This document shows positions 9,404 through 16,856 of a stretch of 50,256 bases of DNA, one piece after another (the stretch's first letter is position 1; each line of letters begins with the position of its first letter). Origin of the DNA: Arenibacter amylolyticus. GTDB lineage: Bacteria > Bacteroidota > Bacteroidia > Flavobacteriales > Flavobacteriaceae. Where the stretch lies: assembly GCF_002150785.1 (NCBI RefSeq), contig NZ_MTAZ01000010.1:1-50256 (forward strand), read 5' to 3'. The notes below the pieces were generated by a model. That model was not told where the DNA came from. It was given only the letters and a program-made list of their open reading frames with translations, and searched no databases. The translations under genes were made by a program, and so were the position numbers.

Positions 9404-9444
9404 AAGGTGCACTTAGGGGTTATTTTCACCTTCGATAAGGTGCA
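9404..9444 (-). promoter_or_regulatory. Mutually exclusive hairpin pair in the ilv leader
   Basis: On the minus strand TGCACCTT occurs twice (9444-9437 and 9411-9404) and the complementary AAGGTG (9432-9427) lies between. AAGGTG can pair with the first copy (6 bp, loop ATCG) or with the second, but not both. Such a switchable arrangement right after an attenuator terminator suggests a regulatory structure. No folding calculation was done. Confidence 0.4.
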
Positions 9445-9445
9445 A

Positions 9446-9482
9446 TTAAAAAGCCTGTATCTTTTTTATCTGATACAGGCTT
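9446..9482 (-). terminator. Attenuator terminator in the ilv leader
   Basis: On the minus strand AAAAAGCCTGTATC pairs perfectly with GATACAGGCTTTTT around a 10-base loop, and the 3' arm ends in five Ts. It lies 39 bases beyond the leader-peptide stop codon and about 250 bases before ilvD, so it would stop transcription before the structural genes. The hairpin also has a T tract on the plus strand, so it could work in both directions, but no plus-strand gene ends here. Confidence 0.8.
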
Positions 9483-9509
9483 TTTTTTAAAAAAAATAAA
9501 AACAAATCC

Positions 9510-9553
9510 GCATCATCCCCTCTAAGGGATAATAATAATCACATTAATGATGC
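9510..9553 (-). promoter_or_regulatory. Leader stem overlapping the peptide-coding codons
   Basis: GCATCAT within leader codons 6-8 (9553-9547) is exactly complementary to ATGATGC just past the stop codon (9516-9510). The Ile codon run lies in the loop. A ribosome moving through or stalled on the Ile codons would break this stem, the kind of coupling expected of translational sensing in an attenuator. Its link to the downstream terminator is inferred. Confidence 0.5.
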
Positions 9554-9569
9554 TGTTGTTTATTTTCAT
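9522..9569 (-). CDS. ilv operon leader peptide (attenuator)
   Basis: A 15-codon ORF encoding MKINNSIINVIIIIP, stop TAG. Eight of 15 residues are branched-chain (7 Ile, 1 Val), with Ile-Ile-Ile-Ile in a row before the final Pro. It starts 374 bases upstream of ilvD on the same strand and is followed by a self-complementary stem and then a strong terminator, before an operon that makes isoleucine and valine. This is the layout of the enterobacterial ilvL attenuators, where stalling on uncharged tRNA-Ile/Val blocks the terminator. No translation data are available; the evidence is composition, position and structure. I find no good TTG/TAnnTTTG promoter in the 55 bases between it and pxpC. Confidence 0.75.
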   Translation of the reverse strand: MKINNSIINVIIIIP

Positions 9570-9624
9570 AATGGTAAAATTAGGTATTAAATTTAAAACC
9601 ACAAAAGTTTCTTCTAAATTAATA

Positions 9625-10461
9625 CTAGAGTTTAAAGCGGATTGCGTCTCCCGATTTTTTTTGCGCCAATAGGCCGATGGCTTTATCTGATAGCTGTAAT
9701 ATTCTAGGGTATCCCCCTGTGGTCTGCCCGTCCATCATCAGGATAATTAATTTCCCTGATGGGGTTAACTGAACCGTACCCGGTAAGGTTGCAGAAGTAA
9801 GCATGGACAAGTCACTACCTGTTATGGTCTCATTTAACTGATACGCCATCCTGTTGTTTTGGTTAGCAACAGTAAATTCCCGAGCAAACAGTTCTTTCAG
9901 CTGCCCATCTGTCAATTCCCCAAACTCCGGCCCGTGAAAAACTTTTAGACTCTCTTTTGCAAGTCCAGAATCGACTTTCATTTCGGAAATCTTAGGTGAA
10001 AAATCGGTTATAGGGTCATAAGGCAATTCCACCATATCTTTTATGGAACTGAATTCCGTTATTGGGAAGTAAAAAGACCTACTCCCTAAAACAGCGGGGG
10101 TTTTAAAACCATTCTTGATCCCTAAATAGGCTCTAAATCCGCCTTCTAGCTTACCATAGGATAGCACATCCCCTTTTTCAATTTTTATAACCGTATAGTT
10201 GGAGACAGGCGAATCGTTTATTGAGGCCGACATAAGGGCTCCACCGAGGGCAATATAAGTTTCTTCGGAAAACTCCAGGGTAGGTCCGGTCATGGTTATT
10301 TCCAATACGGCCGCTGTCTCCTCGTTTTCTAGGAGGGCGTTTACTTTAGATACTGCATTGGCATCCATCACTCCAGAAACCGGTACTCCTTTATCCCTAA
10401 AGCCAAATCTTCCATTATCCTGAACTGTGGAGAAAAAACCAGGTTTTAAAATTTTAAGCAT
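9625..10461 (-). CDS. pxpC: 5-oxoprolinase subunit PxpC (KipA-like, carboxyltransferase family)
   Basis: A 278-residue protein of the KipA/biotin-dependent carboxyltransferase-like family. With PxpA and PxpB it forms the prokaryotic ATP-dependent 5-oxoprolinase that opens 5-oxo-L-proline (pyroglutamate) to glutamate. The N-terminus has the family's opening (residues 6-25, with QDNGRFG and the GVPVSGVMD segment), and the middle has the FHGPEF-type segment. It overlaps pxpB by 8 bases, implying translational coupling. Its stop codon lies only 55 bases from the ilv leader peptide, so read-through from this operon into the ilv leader is possible. Confidence 0.88.
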   Translation of the reverse strand: MLKILKPGFFSTVQDNGRFGFRDKGVPVSGVMDANAVSKVNALLENEETAAVLEITMTGPTLEFSEETYIALGGALMSASINDSPVSNYTVIKIEKGDVLSYGKLEGGFRAYLGIKNGFKTPAVLGSRSFYFPITEFSSIKDMVELPYDPITDFSPKISEMKVDSGLAKESLKVFHGPEFGELTDGQLKELFAREFTVANQNNRMAYQLNETITGSDLSMLTSATLPGTVQLTPSGKLIILMMDGQTTGGYPRILQLSDKAIGLLAQKKSGDAIRFKL

Positions 10462-11191
10462 CCAACTCTAATTTTTCAATTTTATAAATTCCCACTTCAT
10501 TTTCAATGAGCTGTAGTTGATACTCCCCCTTTGAGATGGGATAAAACTGTATTTTATCGCCCACCTTAACAAAGCAGGGATCGTCCTTACTGGAATTGAA
10601 CATGGGCACTCCACAACTACCAATTATATTCCACCCCCCGGGGGACTCTTGCGGATAGATTCCGGTCTGTTTTCCGGCAAGTGCAACTGCTCCCCTAGAA
10701 ACCTTGGGCCGTGGTGTTGCTTTTCTGGGCACCTCTAAAGCCGCCGGGAGTCCTCCTAAATACATAAATCCAGGCAAAAACCCTATACCATAGACGGTGT
10801 ATACAGAAGAGGTGTGCAGCTTAATTATTTCCTCTACAGAAAGCTGTAACTGACGAGCAATATCCTTTAGGTCTATTCCAAATTCCTCCTCGTAGCAAAC
10901 GGGAAGCCTCCATAAACTTCTACCTTTTAAGGGTACCACAGTTTTGCTTTGATACCATTTCAATATTTGCGCTTTCAACTCAGCGTAATCTAGATTCTGC
11001 TTCCTAGAAACCAAGGTAAGCGAATTATAGGCAGGTATAAACTCCCACTCCGGTTCCCGCAAATGATTCTCTTTTAGGTAACGGACAAACTTTAGAATAT
11101 CCAGCAATATATCCTCCTCCACTTTTTTAGGCCACTCTACCAAAAGGGCGTGGCGTCCAAACTGCCGGATTGATATCTTATAATTCTTCAA
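10454..11191 (-). CDS. pxpB: 5-oxoprolinase subunit PxpB (KipI-like)
   Basis: A 245-residue KipI-family protein, normally the partner of PxpC. The recognisable core is around residues 134-165, where YGIGFLPGFMYLGGLP is followed by PRKATPRPKVSRGAVALAG and the IYPQESPGGWNIIG segment. In Bacillus subtilis the homologue was first described as an inhibitor of the KinA sporulation kinase; in an organism like this the 5-oxoprolinase role is the sensible one, since pxpA and pxpC flank it. Its stop region overlaps pxpC, and its ATG overlaps the pxpA stop by 4 bases. Cytosolic. Confidence 0.88.
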   Translation of the reverse strand: MKNYKISIRQFGRHALLVEWPKKVEEDILLDILKFVRYLKENHLREPEWEFIPAYNSLTLVSRKQNLDYAELKAQILKWYQSKTVVPLKGRSLWRLPVCYEEEFGIDLKDIARQLQLSVEEIIKLHTSSVYTVYGIGFLPGFMYLGGLPAALEVPRKATPRPKVSRGAVALAGKQTGIYPQESPGGWNIIGSCGVPMFNSSKDDPCFVKVGDKIQFYPISKGEYQLQLIENEVGIYKIEKLELDA

Positions 11192-11931
11192 TGTTTAGTA
11201 AAGATTTTATGCTTTGGTAACTCTTGGGAAAGATACGCTAATATTTGCAATGTTGCTGCTTCATCCCCATGAATACAATAGGTATCTGCCATTAATTTTA
11301 TGGAGGACCCATCGATGGTTTTTACGGCTTTTTCCTTAACCATATAACTCAAATGCTGTAAAACGGCCTTAGGATCATCAATCATAGCATTGGGATGTTT
11401 TCTACCTACCAGGGACCCGTCCGGATTATAGTTTCTATCCATAAATCCTTCGTATTTCACCTTAAAGCCTTTAACTAGGGCCAATTCTCCCATTACTGAC
11501 CGGTACGGCGCGTACAGCACTACTTCCTCCTTATATTCTTCAATGGCTAACAAAAAAATATTGGCCACCCTTTCTTCTATGGCAGCGTCATTATACAAAG
11601 CGCCATGGGGCTTTATATGGTCCAACGGAATTTGAAGCTCCGCTAGCACCCTTGCTAAGGTAGAAATTTGAGACTTAATACTATTAATTAGTTCTTGCTC
11701 TGGAAGCTCTATGGAAACACGTCCAAAGTTTTCCTTATCTGGATAGGATGGATGCGCCCCCACCAATACCTTATGCTCTTTGGCCAAGTCAGCTACCATT
11801 TTCATAGTCTGAACGTCTCCGGCGTGCCCGCCACAGGCAATATTACAAGATGAAATATAAGGCATTATCTGCGCCTCATTATTGGCTCCCTCTCCCAAAT
11901 CGCAGTTAATATCAATGGTGTAAACAGTCAT
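11188..11931 (-). CDS. pxpA: 5-oxoprolinase subunit PxpA (LamB/YcsF family)
   Basis: A 247-residue LamB/YcsF family protein. The signature N-terminus IDINCDLGEG (residues 7-16) and the CNIACGGHAGD segment (29-39) carry the conserved Asp, His and Cys positions, and HIKPHGALYN (about 104-113) and the C-terminal CIHGDE (about 217-222) are also typical. It is the TIM-barrel-like subunit that works with PxpBC to hydrolyse 5-oxoproline with ATP. Overlaps pxpB by 4 bases and the upstream transporter gene by 1 base, so the four genes form one tightly coupled unit. Confidence 0.9.
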   Translation of the reverse strand: MTVYTIDINCDLGEGANNEAQIMPYISSCNIACGGHAGDVQTMKMVADLAKEHKVLVGAHPSYPDKENFGRVSIELPEQELINSIKSQISTLARVLAELQIPLDHIKPHGALYNDAAIEERVANIFLLAIEEYKEEVVLYAPYRSVMGELALVKGFKVKYEGFMDRNYNPDGSLVGRKHPNAMIDDPKAVLQHLSYMVKEKAVKTIDGSSIKLMADTYCIHGDEAATLQILAYLSQELPKHKIFTKH

Positions 11932-13124
11932 TAAAAATATCCTAATACGGTTAAAATACTCCTAGCCCCTAAAACGATGGCCATACCTATAATTACAATG
12001 CCAAGGATGTTTTGAAATTTGGAATTGTGATGTCCTTGCATCACGGCTTTCAAATTTACCATCCATAAGAGGAACAAGGCAATAATAGGCAACAATAAGC
12101 CATTGGCCAATTGTGCTAGTTTAATTATTTCTATGGGCCTAATTCCAAAGGACATAAAAATTACTCCCATGGCAATAATCACCATCCACACCATTTTAAA
12201 TCGCAGGTCTTTCATCCCTTCCTCCCATCCAAAACAGTTCTTAACCACGTAGGCGGCCGCTAGCGGAGCCGTTATGGCACTAGTGAGTCCGGCTGCAAAG
12301 AGCCCAACACCCATTATATACTTCGCTGCCTCTCCATAGAGTGGTTCTAGCCCTATGGCCATATCCATGGCAGTGACTATCTCTTTTAACGGAATCCCCG
12401 ATGCTGTGATAATAATGGCCATAGACACCAATCCGCCTAAAACAACGGAAATCACCGTATCCCTCCTTGCCGCAGCTAGATCAGTTTTAGATTTCCATTT
12501 TTCACTCACCAAAGAAGCGTGCAAAAACAAATTATAAGGTACCACAGTAGTCCCTACCAAAGCTAGAATTGTGAGCAAACTCCCCTTGGGAATGGTGGGG
12601 ACGAACATCCCCTTTAAAAGTTGCACCACATCTGGCTTGGTAATAATGGCAGTCAACAAAAAAGACAAGCTCATAATAACCACCAAGAGCACCAAAGTCC
12701 GTTCTAGGAATTTATAATTGCCCAAGTATAAAAGCACAAAGGCTACTATGCCCACTGCCAACGGATAAAAAGTAGAAAATCCTGAGCCAAAAACAGCCTC
12801 CAGGCCTAAGGAGGCCCCACCAATATTCCCCCCTTCATAAGCGGCATTACCAAGGACAATTGCCCCTAAAATTAAGCCTAAAACGGTATATCTAATCCAC
12901 GAAACCTGCAATTGTCCCTTAATAACGGTGGCTAGTCCACTTTGGGTAACCACTCCTAACCTAGCTGCCATTTCCTGTAAGACCACCGTAGCAACAATAG
13001 ATAAAATCATGGCCCACAAAAGCAGGAATCCAAATTGAGCCCCCGCCAAGGTACAGGCCGTAACAGTTCCTGGACCTATAAAGGCAGCTGCAACCAACAT
13101 TCCAGGACCTACTTTACGAAACAT
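11931..13124 (-). CDS. Nramp-family transporter with non-canonical substrate site, linked to pxpABC
   Basis: A 397-residue polytopic membrane protein with about 11 hydrophobic segments, clearly of the Nramp/MntH (SLC11) fold: it begins GPGMLVAAAFIGPG and has the VPYNLFLHAS helix-6 segment. In metal-transporting Nramps these positions read DPGN and MPHN, and the Asp, Asn and Met coordinate Mn2+/Fe2+. Here they are Gly17-Pro-Gly-Thr20 and Val195-Pro-Tyr197-Asn, so all three ligands are absent. It is the first gene of the pxp operon, overlapping pxpA by 1 base. I infer it carries something other than transition metals, possibly 5-oxoproline or a related compound. A Nramp-type gene (ycsG) also accompanies the B. 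subtilis pxp genes. Confidence 0.8.
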   Translation of the reverse strand: MFRKVGPGMLVAAAFIGPGTVTACTLAGAQFGFLLLWAMILSIVATVVLQEMAARLGVVTQSGLATVIKGQLQVSWIRYTVLGLILGAIVLGNAAYEGGNIGGASLGLEAVFGSGFSTFYPLAVGIVAFVLLYLGNYKFLERTLVLLVVIMSLSFLLTAIITKPDVVQLLKGMFVPTIPKGSLLTILALVGTTVVPYNLFLHASLVSEKWKSKTDLAAARRDTVISVVLGGLVSMAIIITASGIPLKEIVTAMDMAIGLEPLYGEAAKYIMGVGLFAAGLTSAITAPLAAAYVVKNCFGWEEGMKDLRFKMVWMVIIAMGVIFMSFGIRPIEIIKLAQLANGLLLPIIALFLLWMVNLKAVMQGHHNSKFQNILGIVIIGMAIVLGARSILTVLGYF

Positions 13125-13706
13125 ATCCAGAAGAGTTTTGTGAATACTGCATAAAGAGCTAGTGATCCCTAAGCCCTAGCGTATAAAAATTATTAAAAGG
13201 TTTAAGTTTTGGAACCATAGGTATAGGTGTATGAGCCCTTAAACAAAAATATTCTTCTACTTGGAGAGCACTTTTTAGTTCCCCATGTTTTCCAATTTTT
13301 TAAACATCCAAAAAAACACGCTAAGGCCCGGCACTACGGTAACAGAATTATATTACTTAGGATACTGAAATCCTTGCAACGGAGCAATTAATAATCACTT
13401 TCCAAGTCAAATCCCTCAGGACAATCCCGCCTTAACAGTACAGGCTGGCCCGCCTGAACAGTACGGGCAGTCCCGCCTGAACAGTACGGGCAGGCATTCA
13501 AATTTCACTTAGTGAGTAAATATAAATGTATATTATTTAAATAGGAAGATTGATAAAAATTAAAATAAAGTTTACACAAATCACATACTGATTAACAGAA
13601 AACCTGCAGTTCATCTAAAACTTGACATTTTAACTTCCTCCTTACATAATAATCACATAATATTGAGGTTATATTAATCCCAAACTAATTTTCTTAACCT
13701 ACTCAA
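13125..13706. other. Gene-poor region upstream of the pxp operon
   Basis: This 582-base stretch contains no convincing ORF. Its notable content is the three-copy 23-bp tandem repeat at 13426-13494. A minus-strand TATTTTTG at 13244-13251 matches the TAnnTTTG element and could promote the Nramp-pxp operon about 120 bases away, but no TTG stands at the expected distance. The 200 bases before the plus-strand gene at 13707 are strongly AT-rich without a recognisable box. Confidence 0.5.
13426..13494. repeat. Three tandem copies of a 23-bp GC-rich repeat
   Basis: Copies lie at 13426-13448, 13449-13471 and 13472-13494 with no spacer. Copies 2 and 3 differ only in the last base; copy 1 has five differences from copy 2. 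Each begins CCCGCCT, has AACAGTAC in the middle, and copies 2 and 3 end with CGGGCAG, so each copy is itself a weak dyad (CCCG with CGGG). It is far more GC-rich than its surroundings. It resembles an intergenic mosaic or REP-like repeat; there are no spacers, so it is not CRISPR. Confidence 0.85.
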
Positions 13707-14150
13707 ATGATCTGTTTAGAATGTAAAGAAAGACTTACTTATAGTGACTATAAAAATGCGATGGACCTTTTTGGATTAGCATTGTGTAAAAAACACAAAT
13801 CCAGAGTGGATAAAATAACCAAACTTAAAGGCACCCCCAAAGAGGCCATACGGTTATATTACGGTCTAAAGGATGCCGGCATGGATCCTACCCTAGAGTG
13901 GTGGGACGGTAAAAAATCCATTGATATAGCCATTTCCAGAGTACGGCTCAATATTGAAATAGACACGGAATACCATCGTATCTCCCACCAACAGGCTATT
14001 ACTGATTTGGAAGAGGCGATGCACTCCTTTAAAAATGGCTTTACCACGATTAGGATTCCCCATGTCATCATCCAATTTTATTTTAAGGAGACTATACAAA
14101 ATATCCTAGGCATAGCAGAAGGACTAAAAGCCAATATCAAGGCCATATAA
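13707..14150 (+). CDS. Small putative nuclease: zinc-finger plus PD-(D/E)XK-like core
   Basis: A 147-residue protein I cannot name. Residues 3-30 hold Cys3-x2-Cys6 and Cys27-x2-His30, a plausible zinc site. Residues 73-120 match the pattern of DUF559/Vsr-like endonuclease folds: Asp73 in IDIAI, a strand ending IEID (Glu84, Asp86), His90 nearby, Asp100, then a helix and the strand GFTTIRIPHVII. That family carries D...E-x-D/K metal-binding residues, but similarity here is by eye and activity is not proven. The gene stands alone, with no restriction-modification or mobile-element neighbour. The ATG at 13707 follows an AT-rich leader; confident gene because codon structure and motif agree. Confidence 0.7.
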   Translation: MICLECKERLTYSDYKNAMDLFGLALCKKHKSRVDKITKLKGTPKEAIRLYYGLKDAGMDPTLEWWDGKKSIDIAISRVRLNIEIDTEYHRISHQQAITDLEEAMHSFKNGFTTIRIPHVIIQFYFKETIQNILGIAEGLKANIKAI

Positions 14151-14294
14151 GTCCCACAGCCATAACAATCCAACTAGGCCGACTAACTTATTTTCTAATA
14201 AAAGTTAAACCTATGGATTATAAAAAATAATGAGTTTGCACAAGCGGAGGGGTGTCCTAGTAAGGTCGCCCATGATAGCGGCCAATCTAAAACG

Positions 14295-16856
14295 CTATCT
14301 AGCACCCCCCTCCTTCCTTAGCACATCTAAGGGCGGACTCAAAATTACGCTTCTGCTATTTAAAAGACCAATAAGCAGTACCAATAATACAATGGCAGGA
14401 AATAAAACTACAAAAGGCACCTTAGACGGCACAAAGGGGGCATCAAACATATACCATGCTAAGAGTTGACTCCCAAGTAACGAAAGCAATATCCCTGATA
14501 GACTGCCCAAAACTCCCAAATAAAGATACTCCAGTGCGTTTATCTTTAATATCTGACTGCTTTTAGCACCTAAGGTCCTAAGCAGTACACTTTCCCTAAT
14601 CCGCTGATACTTACTAGTCCTAATGGCACCTATAAGAACAAGTATACCTGTAAGTATACTAAACAGGGCCATAAAATTAATGATCCAGGAAATTTTATTT
14701 AACAAGCCCTCTACCACATTCAGTATTTGCCTTAGGTCCAATACTGAGATATTGGGAAAATTGCGCACCAGATCTCGTTGCAAGTTAGCAGATTGTGCCT
14801 GAGTGGGAGCATTGGTGGTGAGCACCCTAAATTGAGGCGCACTCTCTAAAACCCCTTTGGGAAAAACAATGGTGAAATTTGGCTGCATTCTACTCCAATC
14901 TACACTTCTGATACTTGCTACCTTGGTCTTCATCACCACCCCTTGTACATTAAATATTATTTTATCGTCCAAACCAACTACGGCATCCCTCGCAAAATTG
15001 TCACTGACAGATATTGGGATCTCTTCCTCCCCGGCTACTTCTTTAATCCACACCCCAGACTCCAAAGTTTCTGAAGCGGTTAAACTATCGCGATAGGTCA
15101 CCCTAAACTCATGGTTCAATATCCACCTTCTCACTTGGGTGGTGGTATCCTTCCGCAGTTGGTTCACGGGGGTTCCCTTTAGATTTTGAATCCTCATGGT
15201 AACAATGGGAATATCATCCAATACGGAAAGATCCTTGTTTCGAATAGCTCCCGATACAGCTTCGCGCTGATTGCTTTGAACGTCTAGTAGGATTATATTG
15301 GGACTATCTGCCTGCTTTTCCACACTGGTCTGTGCCAGCAAGAGATCCTTTGTAAAATATAACGTACTAATTAAAAAGGTGCCTACCCCGATAGATAATA
15401 TTAGAATTAAAGTCTGATTCTGGGGTCGGAATAAATTTAATAAGCTTTGCCGTGCCGTAAAGCTCCAAGTAGAAGGAAAATAGAACTTTATTCCTCGCAT
15501 TAAGAAATGGGCCACTGCAGCGAGTATCGCAAAGGTGGTTAATATCCCTGCAACAAATCCCATAGCATCACGCCAATCCCTTAATAGCCACAGGGAGAAG
15601 AGAAAAATAAAAACAAACACCCCTCCAGATACCAGGACACCAGACAAGGTAGAGGCAGACGCATTGTTATTTCCAATCCGCAAGGCTTGCAAAGGAGACA
15701 CATATAGGGTTCCCATTAAGGGATATAGGGCAAACAAAATGGACATAAATACCCCTAAAGTCAAGCCCATGAAAATTGCTTGGGGCGCCCAAGACAGCTG
15801 AACCTCAACAGGTAACAATCCCTCCAAAATAATTGGAAACCCTTGTTGCAATAGCAAGCCTAATGCAGTCCCTAAAATTCCGCCCAACAGTCCTATCGCT
15901 GCAATTTGGGTTAAATAGATCAAGAAGGTCTGTCTTTTTGTGGCTCCCAAACACTTTAACACCGCTACGTTAGGTAATTTTCCTTTAATATAGACATGGA
16001 TGGCGCTTGCTATTCCAATACAACCCAACAACAGCGCTATAAAAGCTACTAGATTAAGAAAATCGCCAAAATTCTGGTACCGACGCCCCAAATTTCTGCT
16101 GGTAGACAAATGGGTATCCAAGTCTGCCTCTTCGGTTCGCAGCATGGGGTTTAATGCTTTCTCCATGGCTTCCAGATTCTCCCCCGAATTGGCCAGAAAA
16201 TAGTACTCGTATTTTAAACGGCTTCCCTGTTGTATCAATCCCGATTCTTCTATAAATCGATGCGGAATTACTACTGGCGGGGCAATGGAACTAAATACCG
16301 AGGAACTCCCCGGAATGGATTGGATAGCCCCTGCAATTGGCAGTACCACCTCCCCTACTTTTATACTATCCCCGGGAAATACTCCCAGCTGAAGCATAAC
16401 AGTAGCATCTACCAAGGCCGCACCTTGTTCCTGATAGTGTAGGGCTGCCTCTTTAGGCTCTGTATCTATTTCTCCGTAAAATGGGAATCCACCTTCAATT
16501 CCTCTAATTTGCACCAGTTTAGAGCTACTATTATTCGTAAAAGCAACCATGGAGGGGAAGTTAACTTCCTTAGCATTGGCACCTCCCAAGGAGTCCATAA
16601 TTTGCACAACCCGCTCATTGGGCAGTCCCCTACTATCTATTTTAAAGTCGGCTCCCATGAGGGATTTGGACTGTTGGCCAATATTTTTCTTAAGGTTATC
16701 TCCAAAAGACTGGATAGACACAACTGCGGCTATCCCAATAACAATAGATGCCATAAAAAGCACCAGCTTCCTGGCACTGGCTTTCCCATCGCGCCAAGCC
16801 ATTTTTAATATCCACAGAAAGTTTGCTTTGGAGTAATTGTTTGGTTGCCTATTCAC
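14295..16856 (-). CDS. YbbP-type ABC exporter permease (duplicated FtsX domains)
   Basis: An 853-residue membrane protein with two FtsX-type permease modules. The first has a segment at about residues 265-345 containing LPNVAVLKCLGATKRQTF; the second, near the C-terminus, has the equivalent RESVLLRTLGAKSSQILK. A first membrane segment is at about 31-51 and large extracytoplasmic regions separate the helices, giving roughly ten membrane spans, as in E. coli YbbP. The gene overlaps the ATPase gene by 4 bases, so the two are coupled. Substrate is unknown; relatives have been proposed to move lipids or lipoproteins from the inner membrane. The divergent TesA-like esterase supports a lipid-related role. 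Confidence 0.85.
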   Translation of the reverse strand: MNRQPNNYSKANFLWILKMAWRDGKASARKLVLFMASIVIGIAAVVSIQSFGDNLKKNIGQQSKSLMGADFKIDSRGLPNERVVQIMDSLGGANAKEVNFPSMVAFTNNSSSKLVQIRGIEGGFPFYGEIDTEPKEAALHYQEQGAALVDATVMLQLGVFPGDSIKVGEVVLPIAGAIQSIPGSSSVFSSIAPPVVIPHRFIEESGLIQQGSRLKYEYYFLANSGENLEAMEKALNPMLRTEEADLDTHLSTSRNLGRRYQNFGDFLNLVAFIALLLGCIGIASAIHVYIKGKLPNVAVLKCLGATKRQTFLIYLTQIAAIGLLGGILGTALGLLLQQGFPIILEGLLPVEVQLSWAPQAIFMGLTLGVFMSILFALYPLMGTLYVSPLQALRIGNNNASASTLSGVLVSGGVFVFIFLFSLWLLRDWRDAMGFVAGILTTFAILAAVAHFLMRGIKFYFPSTWSFTARQSLLNLFRPQNQTLILILSIGVGTFLISTLYFTKDLLLAQTSVEKQADSPNIILLDVQSNQREAVSGAIRNKDLSVLDDIPIVTMRIQNLKGTPVNQLRKDTTTQVRRWILNHEFRVTYRDSLTASETLESGVWIKEVAGEEEIPISVSDNFARDAVVGLDDKIIFNVQGVVMKTKVASIRSVDWSRMQPNFTIVFPKGVLESAPQFRVLTTNAPTQAQSANLQRDLVRNFPNISVLDLRQILNVVEGLLNKISWIINFMALFSILTGILVLIGAIRTSKYQRIRESVLLRTLGAKSSQILKINALEYLYLGVLGSLSGILLSLLGSQLLAWYMFDAPFVPSKVPFVVLFPAIVLLVLLIGLLNSRSVILSPPLDVLRKEGGAR

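Noticed and set aside
13426-13494. CRISPR-like array
   Set aside because: The 23-bp units are adjacent with no unique spacers between them, and no cas gene is nearby, so this is a simple tandem repeat.
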